Assembly (NCBI GenBank): GCA_030710605.1
Contig: CP092882.1
Location: 17,790,316 to 17,854,315 of the forward strand
DNA from: Cordylochernes scorpioides
Lineage: Eukaryota > Arthropoda > Arachnida > Pseudoscorpiones > Chernetidae
DNA length: 64,000 nucleotides
Reading direction: 5' to 3'
The translations under genes were made by a program, and so were the position numbers. The notes beneath the pieces are model-generated. The model had not been told where the DNA came from. It saw only the letters and a list, made by a program, of their open reading frames with translations, and did no database searches. This document shows positions 52,808 through 63,202 of this stretch, piece by piece (the stretch's first letter is position 1; each line of letters opens with the position of its first letter).

Positions 52808-53000
52808 AAAATTCGAAATAATTTTAAAGGCGTAAGATTCTTTTTGAAAAAATAAACAATTTCTACTGCCCTTACTGCAATGGAAAAATTAATGGGAGGG
52901 CCTGGTTCATCAGTGGTGAACCCTCCCAGCGGTTTCGCCAGTTTAATCTACCATTAATTATCAAAAAGAATCTTACGTCTTTAAAATTATTTCGAATTTT
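52808..53000. mobile_element. Pseudoknot-family foldback, complete with outer arms
   Basis: The outer arms AAAATTCGAAATAATTTTAA then AGGCGTAAGATTCTTTTT and AAAAAGAATCTTACGTCTTT then AAAATTATTTCGAATTTT pair over about 40 bp with one or two mismatches. Inside, on the reverse strand, is AAACTGGCGAAACCGCTGGG then AGGGTTCACCACTGATGAAC then CAGGCCCTCCCATTAATTTT. A GATAACAGATGGCGCG block follows the right arm. This defines an element length of about 193 bp. Confidence 0.88.
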
Positions 53001-53239
53001 GATAACAGATGGCGCGCTAGTGCATCATATTATAAATGCATCATATTATAATCGTATTTATTCAATTTTGTAATTAACCCTATATAATCTTATATGAACA
53101 TTGTAATAAATCAGTTTCAATCTCTCTCTCTCTCTTCTTTGTCTTCTACGTCTTAGTTAGATGAAGAAGAACTTACCTGAAACCTTCCTTTGATCAGGTC
53201 AATAACAAAAAAGTTGCGTTGTTGTATGATTTTTGTAAT

Positions 53240-53400
53240 GATTCAAAGAGATTTTCTTTTCGTTTAAGAAAGGAAAAAATCTCCTTTTCGTTTAATTGAA
53301 AGTTGGTAATGCCATCTATTGGAATAAATATTAATTATCGTTATTATTTTATTTTTAATATTCCAGAATATTGACCAAACGGAGATATTAATTTAACAAC
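53240..53400. repeat. Dispersed repeat (GCCATCTATTGGAATAAATA ... CCAGAATATTGACCAAA)
   Basis: Shares both landmarks with 22.39-22.61 kb, about 65 bp apart here. The upstream part has two similar GATTTTCTTTTCGTTTAA / CTCCTTTTCGTTTAA blocks (53250-53305). Confidence 0.45.
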
Positions 53401-54209
53401 CTCTGATCCCGGTACAATTTTACTTTTGTATTATTTTCCCATTTAATATATTTTAAAAAATCTTTGTGCTAAATTAAAAGTATGGTTAGAAAAGTACAGT
53501 AATTCCTATAGAAGAGATATGATAGAAGAAAGGGAAGGAGTTTTTCTTTAGTATAATAACAATCGAATTCAAAGAGACTTATCTATCGTTTTCGAAGAAT
53601 ATTTCCTGATCTCCAAAGAAATAAGACAAAAATATGAGTTTATAGCAATCTGGTATAGCAGATACTGTAGACTTATTGTTCCTGTAAGTACAATATACCT
53701 AAGTTATACACAAGTTCGACTTTGTAGTTTGAAGTTACCCTTGAAACCACGTTAATGCTCGCATTCTTGGAGAATTATACTTAGGAAAGAATATATCAGA
53801 GGCCTCCACTCCCCTTGAATGTAATTTTTTTTAAAACGTATATGTGCTGGGTAAAACTCGGGTTTTTACTGTACTGCACACATAAGCATCACATTTAACT
53901 ATGTATAACAATATTGGGTTATTTCAACCATCTTCAAAAAAACCTGTCGATGAGACAGCACATTACTAGACCACCTAACTAACCTATATTTAACTCCCCC
54001 ACCTAACTAACCGAATGGTAACTAGGTCATCGATCGGTCGGTCCCAGGATCGATACGATCCTGGACACAATAACTTACCTTCTCCGGTATATTTACATAT
54101 AAAGAGCCACTTCGATTTGAATCCATGTTTATGAGGATTTTGACGAATCAACTTGTTTAGGTATGATTATAATTAACACAAAGCAATAACGCGCCATCTA
54201 TACAGATAA
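53401..54209. other. Spacer with a short perfect hairpin
   Basis: CCAGGATCGATACGATCCTG then G at about 54046-54066 is a 9-bp perfect hairpin with an ATA loop. Before it lies GATCGGTCGGTCCC. TACTAAC-like and CTAACTAACC repeats occur around 53985-54010. No gene is seen. Confidence 0.45.
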
Positions 54210-54535
54210 AATGAAAGGATTTAAAAGCGCGAATGTTTCTTTTATACATAATACAAACTTCTACTGCCCTTACTGCGATGAAAAATATATTGGGAGGGCT
54301 TGGCTCATCAGTGGTGAACCCTCTCAGCGGTTTATATGCGTATATAAGCAGAATCGTCCAATACAGTATTAGAGCTCTGAGAAGCGGTCTGGTGGATTAT
54401 ATTGGCGAAACCGCTGAGAGGGTTCACCACTGATGAGCCAAGCTCTCCCAATATATTTTTCATCGCAGTAAGGGCAGTAGAAGTTTGTTTTATGTATAAA
54501 AGAAACATTCGTGCTTATAAATCCTTTCATTTTAT
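54210..54535. mobile_element. Pseudoknot-family foldback, long form with central spacer
   Basis: Left arm AAGCGCGAATGTTTCTTTTA then TACATAATACAAACTTCTAC, through GGGCTTGGCTCATCAGTGGT then GAACCCTCTCAGCGG. Centre GCGTATATAAGCAGAATCGT then CCAATACAGTATTAGAGCTC. Right arm ATTGGCGAAACCGCTGAGAG then GGTTCACCACTGATGAGCCA then AGCTCTCCCA, ending TATAAAAGAAACATTCGTGC. Helix A here is TTGGC/GCCAA instead of CTGGC/GCCAG, a compensatory change. Helix B has one mismatch and one wobble. Short reverse and forward frames through it are by-products. Confidence 0.88.
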
Positions 54536-54547
54536 GATTATAATTAT

Positions 54548-54612
54548 TATTATCTCTAGTACACATGGTAGAGGCCATGATAATCATGGTGGGTAGTAGT
54601 TGACGACTTAGC
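54548..54612 (-). mobile_element. SINE family A 3'-end fragment
   Basis: TTATCTCTAGTACACATGGT then AGAGGCCATGATAATCATGG then TGGGTAGTAGTTGACGACTT: the terminal ~65 bp of family A, immediately beside the 54.2-kb foldback. Confidence 0.75.
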
Positions 54613-55185
54613 GACGTGTAAGGATGGGTGTTTGCTTATAATGGCCTCTATCTACCAAGTTTTGTTTGAACGCGGAATCTTCAATATATATCCTTGTATC
54701 TCTCAGATATTAAAACCAAATTTGAATCACAAAGAACCGAATTGTATTGTTGCAATGCTAATGAAAAGAAATAAAATAGAGCGTTAGTTGTCCCAGGTCT
54801 ACTTATACAAAGACAATCGCACAAAACTATGCGGAACTTGAAAGTGAAACCTGAACTCTCCCAATCACCTCATGTCATAATAGAGTTATTGTGTTACTCC
54901 TGTCGAGGGGCCTATAGGCCCGACCACAGCTTGAGGTCAAGTAATAAAAATTATAAAGAAATTTATCCCCGGATGGATCTTCGATATATTTAATTGTGAG
55001 CACGGGGGATTAATGTGTTTTAAATATCCGAAGGAATTTGTACTTTGTTTGACGGATGGTATTTTTTAATGTCAATATCGACTTCTTTAATCCACATATA
55101 ATGACTCTAAGTCAATAAGACAGTAGTGGACTGGAACGTAGATATTGTCCAGTGACGTTTCGGAATTAACATCCTACCTATCAAT

Positions 55186-56015
55186 GTACTACGAAAATTC
55201 TTCCTCTCAAGCAGGGTAGGTCGATCAAATTGATACTTGTAGATTGTCTTCACAACCGATATTCCCCGAGACTAGGCTGACGAGTCCACAGGTCTCTCAG
55301 GAGTAGGCGAACTGAGAGTTTTGAGATAGTGGGCAGTAAACCGGCGTGTAAAACGGTATGTAAAATTATTCCTCTCAACCTGGGTAGGTCTACCAAATTG
55401 ATACTTGTAGATTGTCTTCACAACCGATATTCCCTGAGACTAAGCTGACGAGTCCACAGCAGTAGGCGACCTGAGAGAGAGTTTTGAGATGGTGGGCAGT
55501 AAACCAGTGTGTAAAACGGTATGTAAAATTCTTCCTCTCAACCTGGGAAGGTCTACCAAATTGATACTTGTAGATTGTCTTCATAACCTATATTCCCCGA
55601 GACTAGGCTGACGAGTCCACAGGTCTCTCAGGAGTAGGCGAACTGAGTTTTGAGATAGTGGGCAGTAAACCAGTGTGTAAAACGGTATGTAAAATTCTTC
55701 CTCTCAACCTGGGAAGGTCTACCAAATTGATACTTGTAGATTGTCTTCATAACCTATATTCCCCGAGACTAGGCTGACGAGTCCACAGCAGTAGGCGACC
55801 TGAGAGAGTTTTGAGATGGTGGGCAGTAAACCGGCGTGTAAAACGGTATGTAAAATTCTTCCTCTCAACCTGGGTAGATCGACCAAATTGATACTTGTAG
55901 ATTGGCTTCACAACCGATATTCCCCGAGACTAGGCTGACGAGTCCACAGCAGTAGGCGACCTGAGAGAGAGTTTTGAGATGGTGGGCAGTAAACCGGTGT
56001 GTAAAACGGGGTCAG
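55186..56015. repeat. ~165-bp tandem array, five units, from the IYKYHLG protein-like repeat
   Basis: Units start at AAAATT(C) near 55194, 55362, 55525, 55691 and 55852 (periods 161-168). Each contains CTCTCAACCTGGGTAGGTCT, ATTGATACTTGTAGATTGTC, TTCACAACCGATATTCCCCG, GACTAGGCTGACGAGTCCAC and GTGGGCAGTAAACCGG. Two subtypes alternate with or without an extra GGTCTCTCAGGA. On the reverse strand the unit reads VVKTIYKYQF.RPTLLERKNF, clearly related to TIYKYHLG...LPTLWERTL at 31 kb. After the array comes GGGGTCAGGTGACCTCAAG. Confidence 0.9.
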
Positions 56016-56019
56016 GTGA

Positions 56020-57815
56020 CCTCAAGTAAAACTTTTATGGACGACGCCATTGTCAGCTTACGACCGTAAGCTATACCCAACTGGACTGCCAACCTTCTCC
56101 TTGTTTAATACCCTTAATAAAATATGCCAGGAAAACTTATTTGTCAGGATCTCGGCTACCTTGACACATCGTGGACTTTCTATGTAAATATTTTTAAATC
56201 CCCCCCCTTCTTGCCACATTTCTTGGATTTTAAATATATAGATTTAGAATTTTATTTCTTTTTTCAATTTGATTTTATATACATTTTCAGGACTTTTTCT
56301 AATATATTTTAGAATTTTAAGAAATATTACCAATAATTTTTATTGATTGTATTAAATATTCTCTCGAATACTTATCACATAATTCGAATTTTAAATATGA
56401 TATATGTAGAGTCTTTGCCAAATTTATATATAAATACGTAACATTTTTAAAAACTTGTAGCTATTTTATAATAGATTTGACTTTTCTTTTATATTGAATG
56501 ATGTATATACAGAAATAACAGTAATCAGCAATGCTATTTACAATGTATCAAAAAAGAGGAAAGAAGAAAGAAAGGGCTTGGCATAAACTTATATATAAGT
56601 AATCGAGTATAAGCAGTTTCTTTTCTTAAAGAAACTATGATTAGTAGTATTGACAGAAATTTAGATTAGTACAAGTAAAAAAGGAATATACAACAATGTA
56701 ATATGCATACTTATCAGGTATCTTTATACTTTTATACATGAAAGGATTAAGGGTAGAGGTTTGTCTAAAGTCGGAATATATAGTCTTAGGGGTTATATGC
56801 AATTTAAGAATATAAAGTAATTGCATTAAGAATCTATAAAGGTAGAGAAAGAATGTGCCGACGAACGCAACCAGACGACGACCAAGGCCAAATTTTGATT
56901 ACAAAGGTTATCGCGCAAGACAGGATATGACGTCACTTCATTATCATATTATTCAGATTGAGCGTGTTTATTCTTGTTATTGCATCTTCCCTTTTTTTCA
57001 CGGTTACGTTTCATCATAAAATGAAAAGGCTTCAAATTCCTGTTTTAGTTTACTAAAAGGCAATATATCTCTTGGGAATGATTTTTATCAAATTAAAAAA
57101 AAGTTTAAAATTATATATTTTTTTAATGAGAATTGAAACTTTCGAGTATTTCACACTTCTAAGGATCAAAGTTCCAAAAAAAAATCCATGAATTATAAAA
57201 GAAGAGTAAATAGACCCTCCTTTTGATGAATTGACCTTAAACCTCAGGTTGATGGAAACCAACAATCCCAAACGTCAAAGTGGTTAGCTTTATCTTGTTA
57301 AATCAAGAAATGGTATATATTGGCCAATTTCTTCACGTAAAAATAATCAACGTTTCCACATGGTGACTAACGTTTTTTTTTTTCCAATGAAAAAAAAAAA
57401 AGGACAACAACAACTAAATAATTATCATCAAATTGTAATAGAGCCGCTTCTAAAGAATGTTTTGGGAACTAAAACTGGTTATCCTAATAGTCATAGTCAA
57501 AGTTTTCAAAACATAGCAACAGCGGGGGAAATATGAATAAATAAAAAGAGGTTGTGTATTCAGGATTTTTACTGCCCGTGAAATTCAAGGTTAATTTCCA
57601 ATATAGCCAGTAAGAAGAAAGCCGTTATCCAACTTTCCCCTTTGTGTTTTTGTAACCTAAATTTGTGATAAGCGCCTTACATGAAATATCAAAACAAGTT
57701 GTTAAAATGGACAAGTTCTACGTTGTTGACTGGAATACTCCTAAAAACTTGTCATCAGGGAAATGTGTCATGGCTAATAAACAGATAATATTCTTGTTAA
57801 TAATATAATCGGTAA
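56020..57815. other. AT-rich spacer
   Basis: Contains a TGACGTCA at 56928-56935 in a slightly GC-richer patch (56850-56945). Nothing else is recognised. Short frames of 60-72 codons are AT-driven. Confidence 0.4.
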
Positions 57816-57820
57816 AATGA

Positions 57821-57986
57821 TAAATAAAAGATCATTCGCTGAGGGAAGAGTTTATGTATATCGGCAATACAAGCTTTCGGGCTCAACAGAACTTCGACAG
57901 GTATAACTACGCTGAGCCTGAAAGCTTGTATTGCCGATATATATAAAAAGAAACTCTTTCTTCTCAGCGAATGGTCTTTTATTTAT
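57821..57986. mobile_element. GAAAGCT-family foldback, complete
   Basis: TAAATAAAAGATCATTCGCT then GAGGGAAGAGTTT pairs with AAACTCTTTCTTCTCAGCGA then ATGGTCTTTTATTTA. TATATCGGCAATACAAGCTT then TCGGGCTCA pairs with TGAGCCTGAAAGCTTGTATT then GCCGATATA. GAAAGCTTG and GTTCTGTTGAGCC/TTCGACAGG are the family motifs. About 166 bp. Confidence 0.88.
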
Positions 57987-58261
57987 AAGATTCTATCATT
58001 GCAGATATATGGGGATTTTGTGGTGGCGGACATTCAAAATTATTGTACTTGCTTTCTTAATACAAGTTACTGGACTCTAAACAGAATCTACAAGAAATTG
58101 TCTTTTTCAATGGCAAGATGAGAAGTCTTCGGAGGTGCATTTCTTCTTTTTTCCTCCCCTTCATACAACCCCATGTTAAATAGAAGTTTATATAGCAAGA
58201 TTATGGTTGTCTCCCGACCTCAGTTCTACCATCACGTGGTATAAATACACATTTATTATAA

Positions 58262-58547
58262 ACACTTCAAATACACACATACAAATTTATTAAGACCACC
58301 GATCTTATACATATTCACCGCAGGAAGGAAGCATAGATGGATCTCCTATACTCCAGACAGCACAGAACCCAACAAAAGCCTCCAGGTCTGACGCATATCC
58401 AGTAGCCACAGATTCCACTGTGTATACGTCAAGGTTAGCGTACCACTGAAAAGACGAGAATAACTTTAAATACACTGGTACAACTAAGCGATCTTCAAAG
58501 TCTAACTTGAACTCACAGCTACCCCATATCATCAAACTGATATCCAA
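58262..58547 (-). pseudogene. Retroelement 3' end: possible ORF tail plus hairpin tail
   Basis: On the reverse strand an 80-codon frame (MDISLMIWGS ... TGYASDLEAFVGF ... MLPSCGEYV, 58547-58305) runs to a stop just before TATAAGATCGGTGGTCTTAA then TAAATTTG, the hairpin-AATAAA tail. A coding end next to the tail is what a LINE ORF2 C-terminus would look like, but I see no reverse-transcriptase or zinc-finger motif in it. The tail matches 18.80-18.87 kb. Confidence 0.4.
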
Positions 58548-58559
58548 AGTTTCTTGAAG

Positions 58560-59845
58560 TTGTACTTTATTAACGGACCGTAATTTTGATGTTAATCTGC
58601 GTCTCTGATCCTAGAAACATATTCAGATTCTGGGTCGATTGGTGATGATAATCATGATGAGAAGGGGGTTGGTTTACTGCTGCCTAAGTATATTCGTATC
58701 TTCAAAAACGCAGGCTGATCCTTTGCTTACCAGAGTGATAAGTACATATTTTTGCCATGGTGGAGAGGCATATAGCTTAGTTTTAATACATTTAGAAACA
58801 TTTCTTTAAAAAATGGAATAGTTAAGAAAATGTTTTTAAAAAGAAACGCTGCAATTGCTTTTCAGGTACGTTTCCGAGCTAGAATGCTGTGTATTTTGTA
58901 TAAAACTAAGGGGAAAAACAATATATAAACGGGTCAATGGCCTAATAAAAATTAGGAAATTATTTTTCGTTTTATTTTAATTCGATTATTGTTCCGATTA
59001 TATTATTCTGTTTTTCTAGTTTCACACACACAAAGTAGGTATGCAAAATTGTAGGTTATGCTATTTAAGAAATAGCCTATCAACTTTGGCGACTGTATAA
59101 TTTTCTTACTATCTAGATTTTTATTGTAATGGAGAACCGCCTAGCAGCTTCAACTTCCTCGTTTAAAAACATTTTATTGACTTTCTCAATACGCGAGTAT
59201 AATAAGTTGTTTCTAAATTGTACGTAAATAATTAGAATCCTCCATTTTCCGCGACACACGATAATTTATTTCCCAGCTTTAGCTTCAGGACGTGTTACTT
59301 TCATCCAAAATTGGAGGCGCATACACATAGTTTAGGCTTAGTGCATGAATTATTCCAAGAATTTCCCATTCTGCAAGTATCCATAGGTTACTAAGAACCT
59401 GTTTCTTGAGGCGTTAAAGAGGCTTTAAACTCGGAAAAAGTCTTAATGATCCGAGGAACTTGATTTGCATAACAAATTGGGAGATGTCGCGACAGGTTTA
59501 TGACATTCCACATGGCACAGGACATTCTTCAGTCACTAACATAGCAGTAGCTGGCGACACTAAGTGATACCTTGCACAAAACCCGGACAATTTCCTGCCA
59601 AACTTGGTAGGATTGTTGGCCTTACTCGAAGGACATACTCTCTTCAGCTGTTACTGATATATGAATTGTCATTGTCACACGAACAACAAAGACCGTTGAA
59701 TGAATCTAATTAAATGCATAACAGGCCTGTGTCGGGGAAATTCAATGAAAATAAAATCAATAATTTGGTATATTATAAAGGACTGCGGCGTATGATTATA
59801 AAGTATTACTTAAAGTTGCACCGCATACGTTTCTTTTCTGTGATA
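58560..59845. other. Spacer, no gene recognised
   Basis: Average AT content with a moderately GC-rich patch at 59440-59700. No open frame, RNA or repeat could be assigned. Confidence 0.4.
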
Positions 59846-59847
59846 AA

Positions 59848-60278
59848 TCAATATTTATTTCAAAGAGAAATATCTACTATTTCTAACTTTTTTTGAATGA
59901 CGTATGAAAGGGTGAAAATATGAAGAGTGATGGTCTATATATGATTGGATGACGTATGAAAGGGTGAAAATATGAAGAGTAATGGCAAACGGAAAAATAA
60001 AAGTGTCCAGGGGCGGGAATCGAACCCACAACCCTCCGCTTACCGGGCAGATGCCATGTCCACTAGGCTACCCTGGACGTATCTTTCCGTTCGTAACTAA
60101 TACTTAAAGTAACTTCAATATTTATTTCAAAGAGAAATATCTACTATTTCTAACTTTTTTTGGATGACGTATGAAAGGGTGAAAATATGAAGAGTGATGG
60201 TCTATATATGATTGGATGACGTATGAAAGGGTGAAAATATGAAGAGTAATGGCGAACGGAAAAATAAAAGTGTCCAGT
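59848..60278. repeat. Local tandem duplication (~269 bp) carrying SINE family B
   Basis: AATATTTATTTCAAAGAGAA then ATATCTACTATTTCTAAC occurs at 59848 and again at 60117. GATGACGTATGAAAGGGTGA then AAATATGAAGAGT occurs twice in each unit. The first unit continues through a tRNA-like head (60005-60080). The second stops at GTGTCCAG (60278), exactly where the head would begin, and joins unrelated TATATTGTTTGG. Confidence 0.9.
60005..60080 (-). other. tRNA-Thr(GGT)-like SINE head (family B)
   Basis: On the reverse strand: acceptor TCCAGGG/CCCTGGA, positions 8-9 TA, D-stem GCC/GGC, anticodon stem TCTGC/GCGGA with loop CCGGTAA (anticodon GGT if standard), T-arm GTGGG-TTCGATT-CCCGC. B box GGTTCGATTCC and A box TAGCCTAGTGG are good. 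Position 33 is C instead of the nearly invariant T, there is no 3' T-run, and downstream comes the SINE body seen also at 34.6 kb. I therefore call it a tRNA-derived SINE head and not a functional tRNA gene, though it folds well. Confidence 0.6.
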
Positions 60279-60474
60279 ATATTGTTTGGTATATTGATCA
60301 ACTCTGTATTTTGGCCATTCAACCTGTCATACTAGCTTGCTTATTTTCAGAAGGGGACAACGATTCTGTAACATATACGTTTTATATAAGGAATATTTTT
60401 ACTGTACAGAGAATTTAGAAGTTCTCTCTTCGAATTTATTTTTACCTCATTTTTCTTACTTCTTTTCTATATCC

Positions 60475-60535
60475 CTCAAGAGAATCTGTTTATAAGACTA
60501 AAGATTTTAATAAAGATATTGATTGATTGATAAAT
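60475..60535 (+). mobile_element. Retroelement 3' tail with (ATTG)n
   Basis: CCCTCAAGAGAATCTGTTTA then TAAGACTAAAGATTTTAATA then AAGATATTGATTGATTG. Imperfect hairpin AAGAC/GATTTT before AATAAAG, then ATTG repeats. Confidence 0.55.
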
Positions 60536-60699
60536 TTACTAAAAAACGATCGAGCCACAACGCTATTAGATTTAGTTTATACCAAAACCTGTATCTTGTT
60601 GGTCTAGGACAATGCAATCGTATCATTTAGATGTTGTCGAGTGTCCCTGAGCATCTAGTTCTTCTTCTTCTTTCTTATCTACACTCAATCATATTAGGG

Positions 60700-61215
60700 T
60701 ATCAAGCTTGTAAAGATGACAACCATCATGACTGGGTGAAGTAGAATGTGTCTGCCTTTGTCATTAAGACTGGGAGCACTACTCAGTGGCAGGCCGACTT
60801 AGCCCCAAATGAAATAGCCGCCTCTAACATGAGGAACAGACGCCATGTGCAGCCGCTCCTAACATGGAGTACAAACACTGCTCATCCTGTATTCCTGTAT
60901 CAGGAGTCCTTACAGAGTACTATCAGCCGGGCCAGCTGAGCCCAGTTTTAAAGCGAGCTTGTTACTGAATCCCCTCCTACTTTTTCATCCGGGCTTGGGA
61001 CCGGCAAAGGCGGAGTTGAGCATCTAGTTGACGTTATTAAATGGTATCCGCTACAAGGATGGCAAATCGAAGTTACCGTTAACCCAATCCCCCGGATCAA
61101 ACACAGATGGCGTCAAGTGCTCCTGTCCTTGAGGATGCCATTGAATTCCTCTCTGCAAACATACCTGTGTAGCAGGATCTGCCTATTGTCCTCTACACGC
61201 ACCGGCAGTTCATTG
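60700..61215. other. GC-richer block, unassigned
   Basis: Less AT-rich than its flanks, with a 63-codon forward frame (60748-60939; PVFLYQESLQSTISRAS) and further short open stretches, but no domain, splice pattern or RNA fold that I recognise. GGGACCGGCAAAGGCGGAGT at about 60999 is the GC peak. It may be a decayed gene or a repeat not otherwise present in the window. Confidence 0.3.
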
Positions 61216-62445
61216 ATATTTTTTGGCCTTTTCCCTCAAATTTTTGTTAGCTAAACACTCGTCTACACAAATCTGTTCGTTCAATTTTACCTCGTCGAGT
61301 GGATCTGTTCTTGAAACAGGAACTACATTTTGAAGACAATAGCGACATGGCTGCAAACATCCTCAAAAATACTTTTTTTTTTCCTTTTTACTTAAATAAA
61401 AAATTTCTTTCGCTCCGAATGAGATTTGATATTGCGAGTTGATTCTTCCTGTACGAACTAGCAGACCAACCTCGGCAAGTCAAGTAATCCCCAAATATAT
61501 ATATTAGGATTGGCTTCAAAGAGAGAGTGACACAGCCAAATTCAAAATCAGTAAAATATACATTGATAACATCGGCAGTTATTTTAAGCGATATTTTTTC
61601 TTCAAATAAAACTATTTCCTACAATCCTTACTGCAGTAAGAAAAATATTAAGAAGGCCTGTCTCTAGAAAAATGAATCTATGTGCAGAAAAAAGGTAATT
61701 CCTTTTTTTAAGAAATAAGAGAGCATATAGACATACTTTAAACTATTAAAAATTATACGAAAACCTCAAAATAGAATCAAAATATTTCTATTTTACAAGT
61801 AATATATCCCTAGACCACTATTCTTTCAATGTTATATAGAAGTATATGCCCGTTGAAGAGCAGAAATTTTGGTCGAAAACTTGCGAAAATCAAAATTAAA
61901 AGAAATTCTTTACCTTAATATTGTTTATTCTTTCTTTTTCGAGAATAAATTCTAGGTAACTGTTGCTCACATAAAATGTTAGATTTGTAGGCGATTACTT
62001 CATAAACCAAAAAAAGGATCTTCGTGTGGCCCAAACAACAACCATATACGGACGGGTATCTGAATCTACTCCAATGGATTAACTTAATTTACTTATTCAA
62101 TGACAAATCGCATATATGAACGAAAACTTATGATAATTAACGATTTGAGAAAGCGTATATTATAAAAGAATATGTAAAAATGACAACGAGCTGCGATTAC
62201 CATATTTTCAAAAGGAGTCTTAATTTGTGCATTGAGGTTAAGAAAAAAGAAGGTGTCACCGCTGTGACGGACGCAGAAGGCCGCCAGCCATCCGTCCTTG
62301 TCCTCGTTGGAACATCATCTTCCCGCCCACGTCCTCGACAATACCACGCCTTCCGCCCCATGCTTCTTCCTATCTCCGATTGCCATCCGTATTCCCAATT
62401 ATATCATACATATCTTTTATTTAATTAAAAAGGCATATATTGGAT
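61216..62445. other. AT-rich spacer
   Basis: No gene recognised. 62240-62350 is locally GC-rich inside an 82-codon forward frame (62180-62428) of low-complexity Ser/Arg/Pro content. I do not call it. Confidence 0.4.
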
Positions 62446-62447
62446 CA

Positions 62448-62520
62448 AAAAAAAAATTATTTTACCAATATTTCAGCTGGCTGAACGCCAACCTTTATCA
62501 AGGTGTTATAACATTTTAAA
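62448..62520 (-). mobile_element. Fragment of the 49.8-kb hammerhead-derived foldback
   Basis: ACCAATATTTCAGCTGGCTG then AACGCCAACCTTTATCAAGG matches the 49.86-kb left arm (CCAATATTTCGGTTGGCTGA). Reverse strand: CCTTGATAAAGGTTGGCG then TTCAGCCAGCTGAAATATTG. The second arm is lost. Confidence 0.7.
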
Positions 62521-62612
62521 GTGTGTCAACAACAAACCTTTATTGATATTTCAATTCAGGTTAATGAGTCACGATGAACATAATTTTGGCGATTTAGAAG
62601 CATCAACCATGT

Positions 62613-62796
62613 TACAGTAGAACCTCCATGAGAGCACACTCCCGCTAGTAGATACCTCTCTAAAAAGAACAGTATTCATCACAAAAATGATCATATTTAC
62701 CAATTAGAAGTTCTCTGATAAGAGAATTACTCCTCTAAAGGACCCGCTAGCTCTATAATTCGGTTCTGTCCTTTAGAAAGAAGTAGTTCTACTGTA
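62613..62796. mobile_element. Pogo-like MITE with CAGTAGAAC ends
   Basis: TACAGTAGAACCTCC at the left and GAAGTAGTTCTACTGTA at the right give TIRs of about 11 bp flanked by TA. The inner part has partly inverted CTCTCTAAA/TCCTTTAG blocks. 184 bp, no ORF. Related ends occur at 13.10 kb. Confidence 0.75.
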
Positions 62797-63069
62797 ATAG
62801 GATCATTTTTCCTTAATTGATTGCTATCTGAGAAGTTGTGACACACTGAAGATGAAGAGAGAAAAAAGAATGTTCCAAATGCTTAACAGGATCCCAAAAA
62901 GAATTGGCCATATTCCCAATCACCAGAATATCTATACAAAATTGGAAAATATACGAAAGATTCTCCAGTTCATACCAAGATATACTTGAGGATCTATATA
63001 TAAGTATAGTCGTAAAAATACTTTACAGCGGAGAGAAATCTCAATATTACAATGAAATAAAAATTTGAG

Positions 63070-63200
63070 TATCAACCAATCAATACCTTTAATAAAGACC
63101 TTTAGCCTTATATATAGATTCTCCTGAGAGATTCAGCAATGAGAGGGAGAAATAAATTATAATAAATAAAGCTATATGGGATGTATTTGCATCTATATAT
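63070..63200 (-). mobile_element. Retroelement 3' tail (reverse)
   Basis: On the reverse strand CTCTCAGGAGAATCTATATA then TAAGGCTAAAGGTCTTTATT then AAAGGTATTGATTGG. Hairpin AAGGC/GGTCTT with wobble and an ATTG tail. It lies directly beside the mariner left end. Confidence 0.55.
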
Positions 63201-63202
63201 AA

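Noticed and set aside
55186-56015. CTGACGAGTCC in every 165-bp unit, resembling a hammerhead core strand
   Set aside because: The partner segment reads GGCGAACTGAG or GGCGACCTGAG, so GAAA is absent in all five units and stem II pairs only in part.
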